Positions 20,201-33,513 are shown, counted from the first letter of the stretch. The stretch is DNA of 64,000 nt from Dimorphilus gyrociliatus (GCA_904063045.1 CAJFCJ010000002.1:2909891-2973890), one strand, 5' to 3'. Program-made: numbers and translations. Notes: generated by a model from the letters alone, not told the origin.

Positions 20201-23200
20201 ATAGAATATTATAATATGGAGAAATTTACCCGATAAACAGTTGATTTTCCACCTCCAGCAGGTCCAACAAGCATAACTCCGTGTCGAACCAACATCGTTT
20301 CGTAAAATTGAATAATCTATTTATAAATTGAATTATACTTATTATAAAAAATATTGAAAAGATGATAAAAACCTTTTTCGTTTGAGAATCAACAACTTGT
20401 AAGCCAGCATCGGCTGTTACGTATTCAATTTCCTTTTGGAGGCGACCATAATCGTGTTCGGGGATGTCTACTCCAGGGAATAAATCTTGCAATATGGCCT
20501 AAATAATAAAAAATCATATAATTCATTAAAAATAACATATTAACGAATAAATTTGTTAAATTTCAATCAAACCTGGAAAAGAATGGCGTCTTGTTGAAGG
20601 AATTTTGGTAGATTGGAATCTCTAAGAGCTCTGATTAGAACAACATCTTCTGATTTATCGGGATTTTGTCTTTTAAGCGAACCTGCCATAACCAAAACAG
20701 ATTTTACTGCTCTCATACCGAAATCGTAGTGATCTTGTTGCGAAAGTTGTTCCGAGCATAATTTATACATTTGCGTCATTTTTTGAGCCAAAGTTTTTGA
20801 ATCTTCAAAACCTTCTGAATAGAGGATAACCTCAGCAATTAAACCTGTTAACAGACAATTCTTGTTTGATCTATTTATGAATTTCTTTTGATGTTAATAT
20901 TGTTAACGTACGATAATCCGGTACCATCATAGCGATTGGTCTGAAAAGTGCTTTTAAGTTATCAGGCAGTTCTGTACGCCCAGCGTAACCAGGGTTCATA
21001 GTGATAAACGCTGCGCAAGATTGGACTAGCTTGATTTCTCTACCTTCAAACATGAATTTGGCGAGCTAGAAAGTTAAATTTAATCATTAATCGAGCTAAT
21101 TAATTAAAGTGTTAGTTGTCTCATACCTTGCCCGCTTTAGCATTACGGATAGTGATCAATTGTTGAGCGATTACAGATAATACTTCAATATCAATACGGT
21201 TAAATTCATCAAAACAACACCAAGCTCCAGATTGGGCGAGACCGGAAAAGAAACGTCCCATCATTTTATAATCTAAACCATCTGAGCAATTGAAAACGAC
21301 GCATTGTTTCGCTAAACTTTTAGCCAAATCTTTAGTAGTTTCTGTCTTTCCTGTACCTGCTGGCCCGGCTGGGGCACCTCCCAAATCCAATTGTAAAGCT
21401 CCCATTAAACATAGGTAGCATCTATCCGTCAAGGGTGTTATAACCAACCTCGGAGAAGCTCCTAAATATTCGTATCCATATATGTAATAAGAACTTGACA
21501 TTCTTACAACGCAATCATCTACATCAGCTTCCCAATAGTATCTTAGCTGCTTTTGCCATTCGAAATCATTTGTACTATTTACTTTGGAATGAACCATACC
21601 AGTTACCATATCTCTAGCATGTACATCGATTGTGATGAGAGCGCATAATATAGCTCTCTGTAATTTGGTCATATCACCTCTTACTATAGCAGCCATTTTG
21701 TTCAAATCTTTGAAATTCTTTTGTTCAAATTCCTTTAGAGTATTAGTATCAAGAGCTTGTGTTGCTTCCTTACACCAGAACATTTGGGAAACTGTAAGTA
21801 CAATTTGGGAGCAGTGTTGAGCGACCCAATCCTCTTTGCTTCGGTTTTCATAATCGGTAATAGCAGCTTTCGTTAACAATCTTAGGTTTTTGTACATAGC
21901 TTCTTCTACTTTACCAAGCCAATCTTCGACATTTCCTCTTGCTCTTTGACCAGGTCCTAACGACACTCGTTCCCCTTCTGGTGATATCATTGCATGAATA
22001 TCGTTAGTGTATGTAACTTCATCATCTCCAGCTGGAGGAGGCACTGGTCCATCGATATCTCCACCTTCCGATGATCTTTCAGTTTTCTTTTCAACAACAC
22101 CGAATTCCAATTTGGCGATTGCGTCGAAGCATTTTCTGAGATGCGGTTGTACAGCCAATGGATTTCTTGTTTGCGCCAAAATTTCCAATAATTCATCATT
22201 TGATAAAAAGTAAAATCTTGGGAAGATAACTCTTTTGGATTCCAAATAGGCTTCCAAACATTTTTGAATCTGATCGAGTAGGGCATTATTCTGTCTAAAC
22301 GTTTCCAGCATACCTGGAACTGCTGTAATTCTCATTGCCAATGGTACCTTATGAACTTTACGCATAATATCCTTGTAGCTCTTGTCAACTTGATTAAACA
22401 TTTTTGCCTCTGCAGGAAGTTGTCTAGCTATGTCGGGAGCCGAAAAAATAGATTCCAGATAGAGCCATTGTCTTTGGCAATTTAACCAATCTTCCAGGGT
22501 CTTTCCGAAAAGATCCAGTTGCTTTATCCACTCATCAACTTTTGGTTTTATTGGTCCAACATGTCTAGAACTGGAAATAGTTTGAATGTTTATGTTGCTT
22601 TCGTCCAAAAGAACTTGAATATCATCCGTACCACCAAGAATATAAACTTCTTTCTGGTCTTTGTATGGTAGTACAACGAATTCCGTTGCCTTCCAAGAAT
22701 CTTCTACCTTTTTCAGTAGTCCCTCCAATCCAGCTTCCGAGCTGGCTTGTCCTGAGATTTCCTGTATGGATTCTGTATGTCTGAAGGCATCAATCTCCTC
22801 CAATCTCCCTAACGTTATAGGCTCTTCATCAGTGAAATTATAATCCAAAACGCTTTCAATCATTTCCCAATGTCTCTTCTTCAAATTCGGATTTCTCAAG
22901 TCAGAAATAACAGGTAGTTTTTCTCTCATAAGATTTACTTTGTTTTTAACCAAAGGAACAACTCCATTTGGAGGTAAACCTTTTTCCAATTGGACAACTG
23001 TTTTACCATATTTGGTAGTAGTAGCTGTTAAAGTTTCGGGATCAAGTTCTTCGAATTTCGCATCAGTCCATTCAGAGACGCAATTTTCCCATTCTTCTAG
23101 AGAATCCCACAAAAGTTGCTTCAACTTCAACTCTGCGTGGACTTCTTCTAGTTCTTCGTATTTTGTTACTTCTACTTTAAAGTTCTTTTGATATGACTTG

Positions 23201-26200
23201 TAAAGAAAAGCTTTCTGTTGTAATTCTTCCATGGTCTTGTGCATTTTTAATAGGCTGGCTTTAACTTTATCCCTCTCGGCTTTAGGATCAAGAATCATAG
23301 GATTTTGAGATTCCTGTTTAACTTCCTTCAATTCCTTGTTTAAGTCTTCAATATCTTTGTCTAAATGTTTACAGAATTTGTCAACATTCATATCTCTTTC
23401 CGCAAGTGATTTATCTATACTGTTGAGTACGTTATTGATAGACGGGTTTAGTGTCTGAAGAAGAAAAGGGAAATTTTAATTTATCATTGAATTATTAATT
23501 TACAATCAGTGATGTTTACTTGAAATACTGCAAAATCTTCTGGAGGTGTGGGAACTTTAAATTTTTCTATCAATTCATACATTTCAGAGACAATTTGAGC
23601 CTCTTTTTCCAAAGGACCAATCTAAAATATTGAAAATATTTAACCATGATAGTTTTCGATGACTATATAAAATACTAACTCTCTCTTGTACAGTGTCCAG
23701 GAAATTAAGACTGTCCACATATTCAACAGTCGAGGTTGGAAGGAATTCAAGCTTGTATTGAGCATCTTGTAACTCGGCAATTAATCTATCCACTTCCTGT
23801 CTGGCTTTAACTGGTAATATATCATTTACAACTTCCAAACAGCGTCTAGGTGAAGGTGCTAATTTCTCTTTCATTGCAGTTGCATCAACCAACAACAATC
23901 CGAGTAGGCGTTTCTTAATAATAACTTCAACCATTTTTTCTTGACGGTGATATTTAGCCAGAGAAGAGGCGAAGAAATCAACATCTAAAGAAATGAAAAA
24001 GGGAACAAAATATGAATATCTGATCTATAATCAAATGAAAGAGATCCAGTGACACTCTATGAATATTTAAAACATTTCAATTGACAATGATAATAGATAA
24101 AATAATTATATAAAAAGGTGTGAAGGAAGGCATGCTCTGCTACAGATGCTCCTTATTTCTCAAGAAATATGTGAGCCTTACGTAGTAGATAAAGAGCCAT
24201 AATCCAGAACTAGAGATTAGAAGGGGAACATTACAAAGTTTTTGTTTGCTTTTGTTTTTGTTGTAACATTCATCTTTACATTTAAGGAGAGATCAAAAGA
24301 GAAACTATAGTTTTATATATATATACATATATTACGAACAATACATGAACTTTTAAGGGGTACAAAACAGCTAAAATCTCACCATCTTTTGATAAAATGG
24401 CTAAATAATTGATTAAATATAATAATGATATACTGTATATCTAATAAAAAAAGATTTTAGCTTACCGTGGTTTTCTCTTCTTATGGCATCCAAATCCAAA
24501 CTTTCATTTTCCCTAAAGAAATGTCTATATTCTTGGAAAGTATCAGCGTAACTATTTGCGGAATTAAAGGCTGCCATTAAAGCATCTCGAATATTTCCTA
24601 TTCTATCTTGCAAGTGTTTATCATCTTCAAACATAGCCTCCAGACCAGGGCCATCTCCGCAAGTTTTTTCTTCAAATTTACTATTAATTAATGGTCTTGT
24701 AAAGGCATCAAAATAATTATCAGGTACCAAATTTTTTACATCGAGTACACAAGATTGAAATTCATCGATAACTTTCTTAATTTCATTCTGAAATTTATCT
24801 TCATCCGGTTGAAAAATAAGATTTGCTGGTTCTATGAAAAATTCAGTGAGGAAAAGTGGAGGAACTAAATGAGCTCCTTCTTCTTCTTCTTCGTTAGCTG
24901 CTGGAGCTGTTTGTGGTTTTTGCCTAGCACTTTGTTGTCTAACTTTCGGAGGTTCATCCTCTGATCGTGGTATGGCATCCTCTTCAGTAATGACGGGATG
25001 TGTGGACTAAAGTTTGAAAAAGATACTGATTAACCTTATTAAACATGTATAATAATAAAAATTGATAATTTACTTGAATTTCTAAAAGGCTTGGCGTATT
25101 TTCCAATTGTTCTTTAAGATAATTCAACAAAGTTTCAACAGAATTTACAGCAAGAACATGCATAGTGTTGACAATTAGGTAGTCTGCTAATCTTATGAAG
25201 CTACAAAGAAGAATGTGAAGAGATTAGAGGAAGATGCTAGATAGTTAATATTTATAACAAACCAGGTCAATCTCTTGCAATGAGATCTTTTATTTGCTTG
25301 TTCAGTGTAGGTCATCTTATCCGGAGCTTCGCCATAGATATCCATATCATAAACGCTATTCTGAGCATAATAACTAGAAGCTGTTCCTGGTATTCCTCCT
25401 TCTATAAAGAATAGAAGCATGTTAATGGGAAATTTGATATAGTGTACACTAAGAATTCTTTACCCATGCCAGGACTCTCGGAGGAGTCGTAAAAATAATC
25501 ATCCGGAGTAAAACCCGCTTCTAGTAAAGCAGTTCTACAAGCTGATCTAACAACTTCTTTCACAAGTTCACGGAATTCTTTTAGACGTTCAGAGACTTCT
25601 TGTAACTGGTTATGTTGAGCGGAGCAGAATTCGTCCAATCTATAAGTGTGTCCCTTTTCGACCTTACACAAGCCCATATCGCTGATACGATAGCACATTT
25701 CACGGACATTTAAAAGTGCCGGTCGTAATGACTATTAAATATATAAAAATGGATTTAGATAAGAAAGAGAACGTTTTTTCATTAAATCTCTCTACTCACA
25801 GAATTGACAATAAATAAATTCTCCGTTAAAGCCTTCTTACAATCCTTAACTTTCGTTGTTCTAACGTTATTACGCCAAACTGTGAATGCTTTCCACTTGC
25901 GGAATAATTTGAAAACTGGAATTTTAACAAGCCGCTGAAAATATTTATATTCTTGTTCCCATCTATCTAATGGTGTAAATTCAGTTTCATCATCTGCTCT
26001 CATCCTTATAACACCTTTCTGACTGATTGTACAATGGTCTTCTTTACTGGCTTTCTCATGTTCACAGATTCTATTTTAGTGTTTTTTAATGATTATTTAA
26101 TTATATCATATTCTTTATGAAACTTACTTTAAATTATAATAATGATAATCTACTGAATCCTTGCTCACTGCAGGAGTTAAATAAAAGAATCCAACAGAAG

Positions 26201-27096
26201 GATTCTTCCTGATTATCTCAATGATTTCTAATGGTTTGTTCAATCCGTTGTAATTTGTTCGAACTATATTTAATTTTCTTATTAAAAATCAGATAAAATA
26301 ATTTTATTAAAGTACACTTACACGACGGATATACTTGCGCTGGTTTACTAGCCGAATCGGCGTGGCCAGTTCCTCTGGGTGTTCTTGCCGGAGGTGGAGG
26401 AGGTGGAGCCGGTGCTAAGACTGATACAGGCCTTGGAGTAGTTAGTTCATCCTTTTTAAAAAATATCCCATATTAATTTTAATTATCATTCAATTAAGTG
26501 AAAAGGCTTTTTTTGACTAGTCTCACACAGTGATAGGGAGGATATATTAATACAGTTTTGTGATTATTATTATCATTGTTATTATTATACCTTTTCTAAA
26601 CTCATAGATTTTTCTAAGTCAGACTGTGTTTTAATGATATTTATTAATGATTTAAATATTCTTTGTACAATATATCTACCTGTTTCCTTTGTAGTTCTTC
26701 TGGAAGTCTAGGTGGGGGTGTAATGATTGAATCTCTCAGTGGCTCAACTGCTCCAATCTTTTTCCTCTTCTGATAAGGTTCGTCATCTTCTGTTGTACTA
26801 TAATCCTGTTCTAGTAGCTTTTCCTTGGCCTTCCTTTGTATATACTCTGGACTTTGTTGATTTTGATAGCTTTGCAATTGTGGCAAGGGTTCCAATTTTG
26901 CAGCTGCGGGTATAGCAGCGCTACGCAATTGCGCTTGTGTCGGTCTTTGAAAAGTTAATGATCTGGATGGCGTTTCTCTTATACCTTCTGGTTTTGAGCT
27001 CAGTCGTGATTTCAGTTGTAATGACAACGATAAGTTGTTTGTCTCTCTTGGAGGATGGGGTTTTCTTTTCTCAAATAAAGCACTTTCCCCATTCAT
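10950..27096 (-). CDS. DNAH6: Axonemal dynein heavy chain, DNAH6 type (about 4,000 aa)
   Basis: Inner-arm single-headed axonemal dynein motor. Start ATG at 27096; the N-terminal disordered exon has KLEPLPQL...SPEYIQ as in DNAH6, then a Pro-rich exon (26335-26455). Order: tail (26003-23580), linker and AAA1 (23391-21121), AAA2, AAA3, AAA4, stalk coiled coil with microtubule-binding domain (about 15730-14800), AAA5-6 and C-terminal domain. Walker A motifs: AAA1 GPAGTGKT (21342-21365), AAA2 GPAGGGKS (20242-20265), AAA3 GGTGVGKS (18010-18033), AAA4 GVGGCGKQ (16507-16530); all intact. The 3' end is easily missed: the frame appears to stop at 11258, but that is a GTAAGT donor at 11261. Exons 11203-11112 ([17 protein letters not shown]) and 11053-10950 (STNFVV...[10 protein letters not shown]) complete the protein. 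Another short exon lies at about 17368-17508 ([14 protein letters not shown]). Roughly 25-30 exons; most introns are short, the largest about 730 bp. Confidence 0.93.
17368..17508 (-). other. DNAH6: DNAH6 exon encoding [14 protein letters not shown]
   Basis: Between the AAA3 exon (17686-18234) and the next exon (16890-17246). After the acceptor cattgcag the minus strand reads [20 protein letters not shown] and then RFVRHFSMF, a universally conserved dynein AAA3 segment. GC is higher than in the flanking introns. Confidence 0.88.
18721..18741. repeat. (TA)n tract in a DNAH6 intron
   Basis: Simple AT dinucleotide run inside the largest DNAH6 intron (about 18240-18980). The remainder of that intron is AT-rich sequence with no coding signal on either strand. 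Confidence 0.85.
19999..20016. repeat. (GA)n tract in a DNAH6 intron
   Basis: Short GA microsatellite next to a DNAH6 microexon. Confidence 0.8.
20072..20101 (-). other. DNAH6: 30-nt DNAH6 microexon
   Basis: On the minus strand, acceptor atcacag then ten codons [10 protein letters not shown], then donor gtaaaa. It sits directly after the AAA2 P-loop exon (...GGGKSTVYR) and before TLAKTAENL...NPFYQ; DNAH6 relatives have a comparable segment at this place. Confidence 0.8.
23985..24463 (-). other. DNAH6 intron of about 480 bp
   Basis: Between the exon ending [11 protein letters not shown] and the exon beginning [14 protein letters not shown] found no conserved dynein segment that must be encoded here; it includes a short AT repeat near 24317. 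Confidence 0.55.
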
Positions 27097-27403
27097 TTCT
27101 ATAATCTATTTATGATGAGCTTTGTTTTAACGCATAAGAATATTTAAATATCCAATTAATATATCGAAATGAAATCTTTCACTTGTCACTTGGTTATTTA
27201 GATGAACTAAGAAGAAAATTCATCGAAATTATGTTTCAATAAGTTTTCCGCCATAACACAACTATGGTTGCTGAGCGACAAATAAACTGGTTGAACACCT
27301 AAAGTTGATGTAGCATGGTTACGAGCTCCCAACTACCAGGTATTTTCGATATCAAGCGTTGATCAAGAATCCTCGTCCTTTTCCGCTTCCGCTTTGATAT
27401 AAG
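27097..27403. promoter_or_regulatory. Bidirectional promoter, DNAH6 (-) / RPL37 (+)
   Basis: Only 307 bp separate the divergent start codons. A CCGCCATAA element (27248-27256) resembles the YY1-type core seen elsewhere in the window. A pyrimidine-rich stretch (27370-27395, including ccttttccgcttccgctttg) just before the RPL37 ATG looks like a 5' TOP leader expected for a ribosomal protein mRNA. Confidence 0.6.
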
Positions 27404-27861
27404 ATGGTATGTACTAGTGATATTTTATAAAATCTACCTAAATCTTCTCTATTTTAAAGTTCTAATATACAAGTCGTATATGTTGATTTCAAAACATATT
27501 TGATCTTTATATTAAACCTAAAATATTATGAGATATGTTTGTAATAAAGTCGCATCTTTTAATGTAGACGAAAGGAACCTCGAGTTTCGGTAAGCGGCAC
27601 AACAAGACCCACACCATTTGTAGAAGGTGTGGCCGAAGTGCTTATCATATCCAAAAGAAGGATTGTGCAAGCTGCGGATACCCGCAAGCCCGAAAACGCT
27701 CCTTCAACTGGAGTGAAAAATCCAAGAGACGCCGAACAACTGGAACTGGACGTATGAGACACCTCAAGAAAGTTCAACGTCGATTCAACAATGGTTTCAG
27801 AGAGGGAACCGTCCCTAAGCCACGCAAGGCTAAGGTTCAGGCCGCCAGTGCTGCTAAATAA
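27404..27861 (+). CDS. RPL37: 60S ribosomal protein L37 (eL37)
   Basis: Structural protein of the large ribosomal subunit. Exon 1 contributes only the ATG (27404-27406), followed by an intron with donor gtatgt at 27407; exon 2 is 27568-27861 and starts [16 protein letters not shown]. Total 98 aa (human 97). The zinc ribbon is seen as [10 protein letters not shown] followed by [12 protein letters not shown], then [18 protein letters not shown] and RFNNGFREG, nearly identical to the family. GC content is higher than neighbouring genes, as expected for high expression. The pyrimidine-rich leader suggests TOP control. Confidence 0.97.
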
Positions 27862-28253
27862 ATTTGTTTGCAGTTGGATGTTTCAATACAAATGAAATGA
27901 AAACCAAGAAAGGAAAATAGTGTTGTTTTTAATAACGATCCATTGCTTTCACTAATTAATAGCATAGAGATAAAAGTACCAACGGAATATTTAGCGGTAA
28001 CTATATATTTCTATGAAAAACACTAGCCGCCGACGAACTTCCCTTTAAACATAGACAAGCAATAGATAAACTCGAAACTAGGCTAAATTTTTCTCAACTT
28101 ATATTCTGTTCAATACCACTAAAACATTTATAATTTAACTAAATAAAACAGGCAACACTGAAATGAAAACATTGTTCACAAATCTTTACAAAAGAATATA
28201 ATGTAGTAATGTTTATGAAAAGTTCTTATAAGAATGTATGTTGCTTAAACAGC
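27862..28253. other. Convergent 3' region RPL37 / CHTOP
   Basis: The 3' UTRs of RPL37 (+) and CHTOP (-) face each other here. AT-rich; no further gene seen. Confidence 0.6.
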
Positions 28254-29208
28254 TTATTCTTTATCTTTCTCAGACATGTAAGCATCCAATTCGTGATCTA
28301 AAGCCGATTTTGTACTGCCCATGTATTGATCCAACTCCTTATCCAAATCTTCTCTTGTGACATTCTTTGCTCCACCACGTCCTCTTCCTCTACCTCTACC
28401 TCCTCTACCTCTACCTCTTCCTCTGTTTAATTCGAAAATGAATCCCATATTTTCAATTTTTCCAAATTTCGGCATTTTTAATTTGTATTACCTAAAAGAG
28501 CCTCGTCCTCGTTGTCCTTGTCCTCTTCCTCTGGGTCTCCCACCACCCCTCTGGCTGAAGCCCCTACCACCACGAACCTCTCCTCTGCCTTTAGGATGGA
28601 AGTTTGCCCTATTATGGCCTCTAAATACGCCAACGCCACGTCCTCGGAAACCTCGACCACGACCTCTTCCTCGCTTAGCTAGTAATTTAGCTTTAGCTTT
28701 TAGTAATAAATTTTTTTTTAAAGGGTTTCCAAGTCTCTGCTTCAGACTTTTCTACAAAAATAAAATAAAAAAGCCTTGATAATTTGACGATTGATCCCAT
28801 GATCAGCAGTGGTTAAAAATGTTGCCAGGGTATAAGAATTATTTCCAAAACGGTAACACAGAATTTTGTTCACACCTTTTTTAATTTTAATGCAGCCATT
28901 ACAGCAGGTCTGTTCTCCATTTGCAACGCCAATCTCTTGTTCGCCCTGCTTACATTTAAAGCAGCTGATAGCCTTTGACGAACACCTCGAGCATTGCCAA
29001 AATTTCCAGCGGATTGTAGATTACCTCTTGGAGTAACAGTCGCTGCCGGAGGAGTCTTTATCGAAGAGAATCTATTTGTTGTTAAAAATTTCCTTGTTTC
29101 CTTTTTTGTCTCATGTCGTTTTTTATTTTAAGTAAATTTTTTATCTCACCGATCGTTCAGGGTCATTTTAGTTGTATTACGCAAAACAATTCTTTGTGGA
29201 GCCGACAT
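28254..29208 (-). CDS. CHTOP: CHTOP (chromatin target of PRMT1), 4 exons
   Basis: Nuclear RNA-binding adaptor of the TREX mRNA-export complex and target of arginine methylation. Exons 29208-29150, 29071-28876, 28751-28492, 28422-28254 add to 684 nt, 227 aa (human 248). Seen: N-terminal [19 protein letters not shown], then [26 protein letters not shown], a central RG/GRG-rich region that would be the methylation target, and the C-terminal module LDKELDQYM...[15 protein letters not shown] (C-terminal CHTOP domain, binding the export helicase). Exon 3 ends within the RG region. DMTF1 lies upstream on the same strand; ATGGCGT (29434-29440), a YY1-like core, is about 226 bp upstream of the start. 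Confidence 0.93.
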
Positions 29209-29838
29209 TTCCAGTTTTTATCTACTGCTTAAAAGAGAAAAAATCATCGATGACGTAGGCAAGAATGAGAAAACATCTCTCATCTCAGAAGTTTCTATCA
29301 ATTATAAGGTATCTTACTAACCGAACGACAGCTATAGCGGTAATTGAATAATTATACGGAGTGCCTTTTTGACAATTGTAGAGCTAATATAGTAAAAAAG
29401 AAAAAATGAATTGCGCCCTAGTCAACAAAAAAAATGGCGTAAAGTGTACAGGTAGTAAGGCTACCGGAAATGCTTTGTACTTCATTTTTAGAAGTGGATA
29501 CCTAATCCATTCTAGGCGGGAAAGTTTAAAATTCAAACAGTCCAGAAATAAAGTTTTCCAATAAAGACTAAAGCAAACACGTGATGTATAATTTCAGATG
29601 TTTTTATTATCAACAAATACACAAAATGCATCGCAGAAATAAATCAGCCAAAATAATGCAGAAAATATATCTAATAACGTACAAGTGCCATTGCATTTAC
29701 CTATTTAGAAAACCTGATTGTTCTTCAATTTCGATCCGATATTTGTCAAAAAAAAATTAAAATGTAAAATAAACAGAATTTAAATTGTTTCAAAAAATGA
29801 AAATTGCTTTTAAATTCAGTAACTAGATTCCTTTACAA
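29209..29838. other. Gap between CHTOP start and DMTF1 3' end
   Basis: 630 bp that should contain the DMTF1 3' UTR (right part) and the CHTOP promoter. The most distinct feature is aaaatggcgtaaag at about 29431-29444. No ORF of note. Confidence 0.6.
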
Positions 29839-31469
29839 TTAAATTGAATCAGAATTAAACCCAACAACAAAATCAGGATCAATTACACTTAGACCTTCTT
29901 GATCGGGTAAACCAACTGAAGGTGCCAGCTGAACAGTATCATTTGCAAACACTAACGATTGTGGTATGTTATTGCCAGCGCTGACTGGTACAGCATGAAC
30001 AACTATATGGTCTCTTAAACTGTTGGCTGATGTAGTTAATAGGCCTAAGGCGCTATTGGCAATTAAGAACTGCTGCTGTTGAACAGTTGAAGGGGTTACA
30101 ACGATTTCATTTTCGATTTCTTCGTGCTTCTCCTGCTCTTTATCACAATCTGCTTTTTCCTTTTCCTCCTCGTCATCATCTATTATAACATTTTGATCGA
30201 AAACAATGTTACTTTGATCTAATATAATCGATTGATTGAGTGAGGTTGTTTGGTCTAGGAGAACAGCATTGTCAATAAGTGGCGGAAGCGTTGGTAAAGT
30301 TAGTATTGATACAGTTTGAGATGTGTCACTATCGTTTTCACTTGACAACCTATTCCCTAGTGATGATTGAGAATTAGTTAATCTTGTTTGCAATTGCTTT
30401 TTAACGTTTTCAATTAATTGGGGCAGTTTCATGTCTGAGTAAGCATTAACGTGTCGCTTAAGAGACCACCATTTGGCTCTTAACCATTGAGGGCTTCTTG
30501 CGCTGGGCCAGTCTTGAAATATAGCAGTCCAATTTACGTCATTATCATTGTCGACTTTCAAATGTTGCAGTATATCGAGTAACTTTAGATCGTCATCTCT
30601 AGACCATTCTTTACCGCCGGAGTGTTTCCAGGAAAGGTAATTTAACCATTTCGTCCTGCACTGCTTCTCCGATCGCGATTCAACTTTATCAGCAACTTTT
30701 GCCCATTCAATACCGTGAACTGCAGGAACGCCTGTAGTCTGTCCTTGGAGTTCCTAAGTTTTCAATAATATCTTTTTGAATGGGGGAAAAATAGAAAATC
30801 TAACGAATACATTACCTGTATTGCTTCTACTAGGCGTGCTTCCTCGTCAGGCATCCACTTGCCCGTGTTGCTTTCTCGAAGAAGGCGCATTTTATCTTTA
30901 ACAGATGAGGCGCTTCTGCCCATCTCCTGCCCAATTTTCGACCAGTCTTTACCATACTTTGTTGTGAGCTTTCTTAACCGGTCAACCTCCTCCTTTGAGT
31001 ATTTTCCCATATGATTTTTCTTGTCATACATTCTCAATAATCGCCTATAAACGGAGAAAAGAGGCCTCTCCAAGCCTTTAGCACACTGGCGATAAAAATC
31101 TTTCCTCTCCTCCTTCTGCATGTCAAAAATTACCCTAGTAGGGTCCGTAATAGAATTTTTTTCACAATACTTTTCGACATTTTCCTTAAGAATGTTAACT
31201 TCATCTTTCGTCCACTGACCAGTTTTCCAATTTTGGCCCTGACCTTTACGAGATTCTTTGTCATCTTTGGAAGTGAACCAAGCCTGTGTTATATCAACAT
31301 CCGTTGAGGAAGCCTGAGTTTTCTTTTGATGATTTGAATCCATTTCGACTTCGCATTCTTGCTCAATTTCTTCCACACTCTGAACATGAATACAAATACG
31401 GTTTCCACCCCTTTCAATATATTCAACATCATCATTTGACTTAGGGACTATGACTTCAATATTGTCCAT
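29839..31469 (-). CDS. DMTF1: DMTF1-like Myb/SANT transcription factor
   Basis: Cyclin-D-binding Myb-like factor (DMP1). Exons 31469-30816 and 30753-29839 give 522 aa; the splice joins VEAIQ to ELQGQTTGV in phase 0. The N-terminus is acidic; then GQNWKTGQWTKDEVNIL, KEERKDFYRQCAKGLERPL, and MYDKKNHMGKYSKEEVDRL mark the DMTF1-specific pre-Myb and first Myb repeat. Further repeats follow: GRSASSVKDKMRLL...GKWMPDEEARL, SEKQCRTKWLNYL and SPQWLRAKWWSLKR. The C-terminal half is low-complexity with an acidic stretch (DDDEEEKEK). In mammals it controls growth arrest through ARF; an ARF link in this animal cannot be assumed. Confidence 0.92.
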
Positions 31470-32133
31470 CTAAAGAAAAAGTAAAAAAAGGAAATATTTA
31501 ATATATTAATAGGGAAATCAAACGTTTAGATAAATCCTCTAGACTAATTAGAAGATAAACTACTATAATAAATATTTGTTAGGAAAATGAATTATAATAT
31601 TTTATATCCAGATTAATAAGATAAATATAGTTTTATCTAGTGTATTAACATTTTTACTATACAAAAAGCTTATTTTTTCGTTTTTAATCAAGACAAATAT
31701 ATAAAGATTATAAGTTTTCCTTCCCAAATTTAATAGCAAAACTCTTAAAACATGCCTTAATTAAATGAAACTGAAAAAAAAAAATAGAAAAACAGGAAAC
31801 AAAGAAAAGGTCAGGTAGAATTTCTTTCTCCATTTTTTAAATGAAACCCTTAATATGTTAGTTCATAAATAAAGTTTGTTCCTTATCAAATAATTTAAAT
31901 ATATAGTAAATTAAAAACAAAACAAAAATAAAACAACATAGTAGTCAACTACGTCATTTCTTTAATGTGGTTTGTTTATTGTACTACATTTTTTCCTTCC
32001 TGCAATATAATATATATATACAGTATACATGTTAACTGTTCAATATAAAATCTTATCGATATCTATTCTAGTTTCTTATTACAAAACGATTTAATGATGC
32101 GTTATTTTTCTTATTTTCTTCCTGTGCTCTATA

Positions 32134-32143
32134 TTCTCTCTCC

Positions 32144-32206
<63 letters not shown>

Positions 32207-32222
32207 CAGTATATATTTATAT
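32134..32222. repeat. (CT)n-(TA)n compound microsatellite
   Basis: A CT run (32134-32183) passing directly into a TA run (32183-32206) and ending in acagtatatat. The open frame across it encodes only simple repeat (LSLSLS, YIYIYI). Confidence 0.95.
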
Positions 32223-33118
32223 ACAATAGGTATAAACAAATCACCAATTAAACCTAAAATTAAACCTAAAAGTAATTGAAAATTAATTTCCATTTGATAT
32301 CCATGTTTTAGAGCTTTTAGATAAGAAACTAACTTTATTAGATATTATATTAGAATCACCTATTGCGTAATACTTCGTGATATTTTCTGGTTTCTTTAAG
32401 CAATTGATTATGAAGAAAGCGTTATAGAGTGGTACAGTAATATTATACCTACGAATATATGAAGATAAAATATTCGATTCATTGTTTGTCTGAAAGTCGA
32501 TCGATTTTAGGGTGAAAACTTGGTTGAAATGATTTAATTATATAATCACAATATTCTATCCATTTGAAAGATGTTGAAATTTACTATTTATAAAATAATG
32601 GAATTTATAGATTTCATCTTTTTTTAAGAATTATATAAATCTTTATAGATTATTTTCTAGAAGTCTGCAATGTACTGCAAAACTTCCTTAGAATAGGTGA
32701 AATATTGGACGTCTGCCAAAACAGTGCTGGCAGACATCACATCAAATGGCAAACACAAATTTCTTATCGAGATAAAAGACTGTCATAGAACGAAAAAGTG
32801 AAAAAAAAACAATAAATCAATTTTAGAATTCTGATAGCACTCACGAGGCCAAAAAAACCGTGTTTTCGTCCGGGCAATTCGCGAAGTACCAGGATGGCGT
32901 AGTCGCGTAGGAATACAACTGAAAAATCTACTTTTAGGCCTAGCAACTCAAGAAAACAAGTCCCAAGAGTACTAAATTTGGGGAAAATGTACGATTGCTT
33001 AAATTAGTTATTTTAATAATTTTCTTTTACTGTTTTTAACTAAATTTATTTATAAGCGTAATAAATATTTGTTTTCCGACTTTCCGCGGTGGCGGGGGGT
33101 TTCATAATTGGAACAGCG

Positions 33119-33162
33119 TATATATATATACATATATATATATATGCATATATATAGATAGA
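33119..33162. repeat. (TA)n-rich tract
   Basis: Imperfect TA/TG microsatellite upstream of the tropomodulin gene. Confidence 0.9.
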
Positions 33163-33513
33163 TATTAACCAATTGGTAGCTAACAAATATAAAAATAAAA
33201 GTATACGTTGAAGGAAAAAAAATTAAAAGTCCTTAACATTTACGTGCTTTTTAAATGATAAAAAACTTAGTTTTAATGATATATTTTTAACGCGAGGATG
33301 TTAATTGAAAGCAATAGCAGACACCATAACCGGAAATAGCCTACTCTACTGATTAATTTCGTTCGTTTTCGCTCAATTCGACAAATAGTAGATTGCCATT
33401 TGTACTTAAAATTTAATTTAAAGTACGAAACTATTTTAAATTTATATGAGATATTACTCAAACTTAATCTTGTGACTTTAAATACATAGACAAATCCCTT
33501 AAATTTCAGGGTC

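Larger units (their letters stand above)
31470..33513. other. Intergenic region DMTF1 - tropomodulin
   Basis: About 2 kb, head-to-head promoters of DMTF1 (-) and tropomodulin (+). It is strongly AT-rich with two microsatellites. A GC-richer pocket at about 32845-32900 has no recognisable coding content. A splice acceptor (ttaaatttcag, ending about 33509) a few bases before the tropomodulin ATG suggests a 5' UTR intron. Confidence 0.6.

Noticed and set aside
28357..28779. 140-codon Pro/Leu-rich + strand frame
   Set aside because: Antisense of the RG-rich part of CHTOP; the composition mirrors the GRG repeats.
32094..32279. 61-codon frame LSLSLS...YIYIYI
   Set aside because: Translation of a CT/TA microsatellite.
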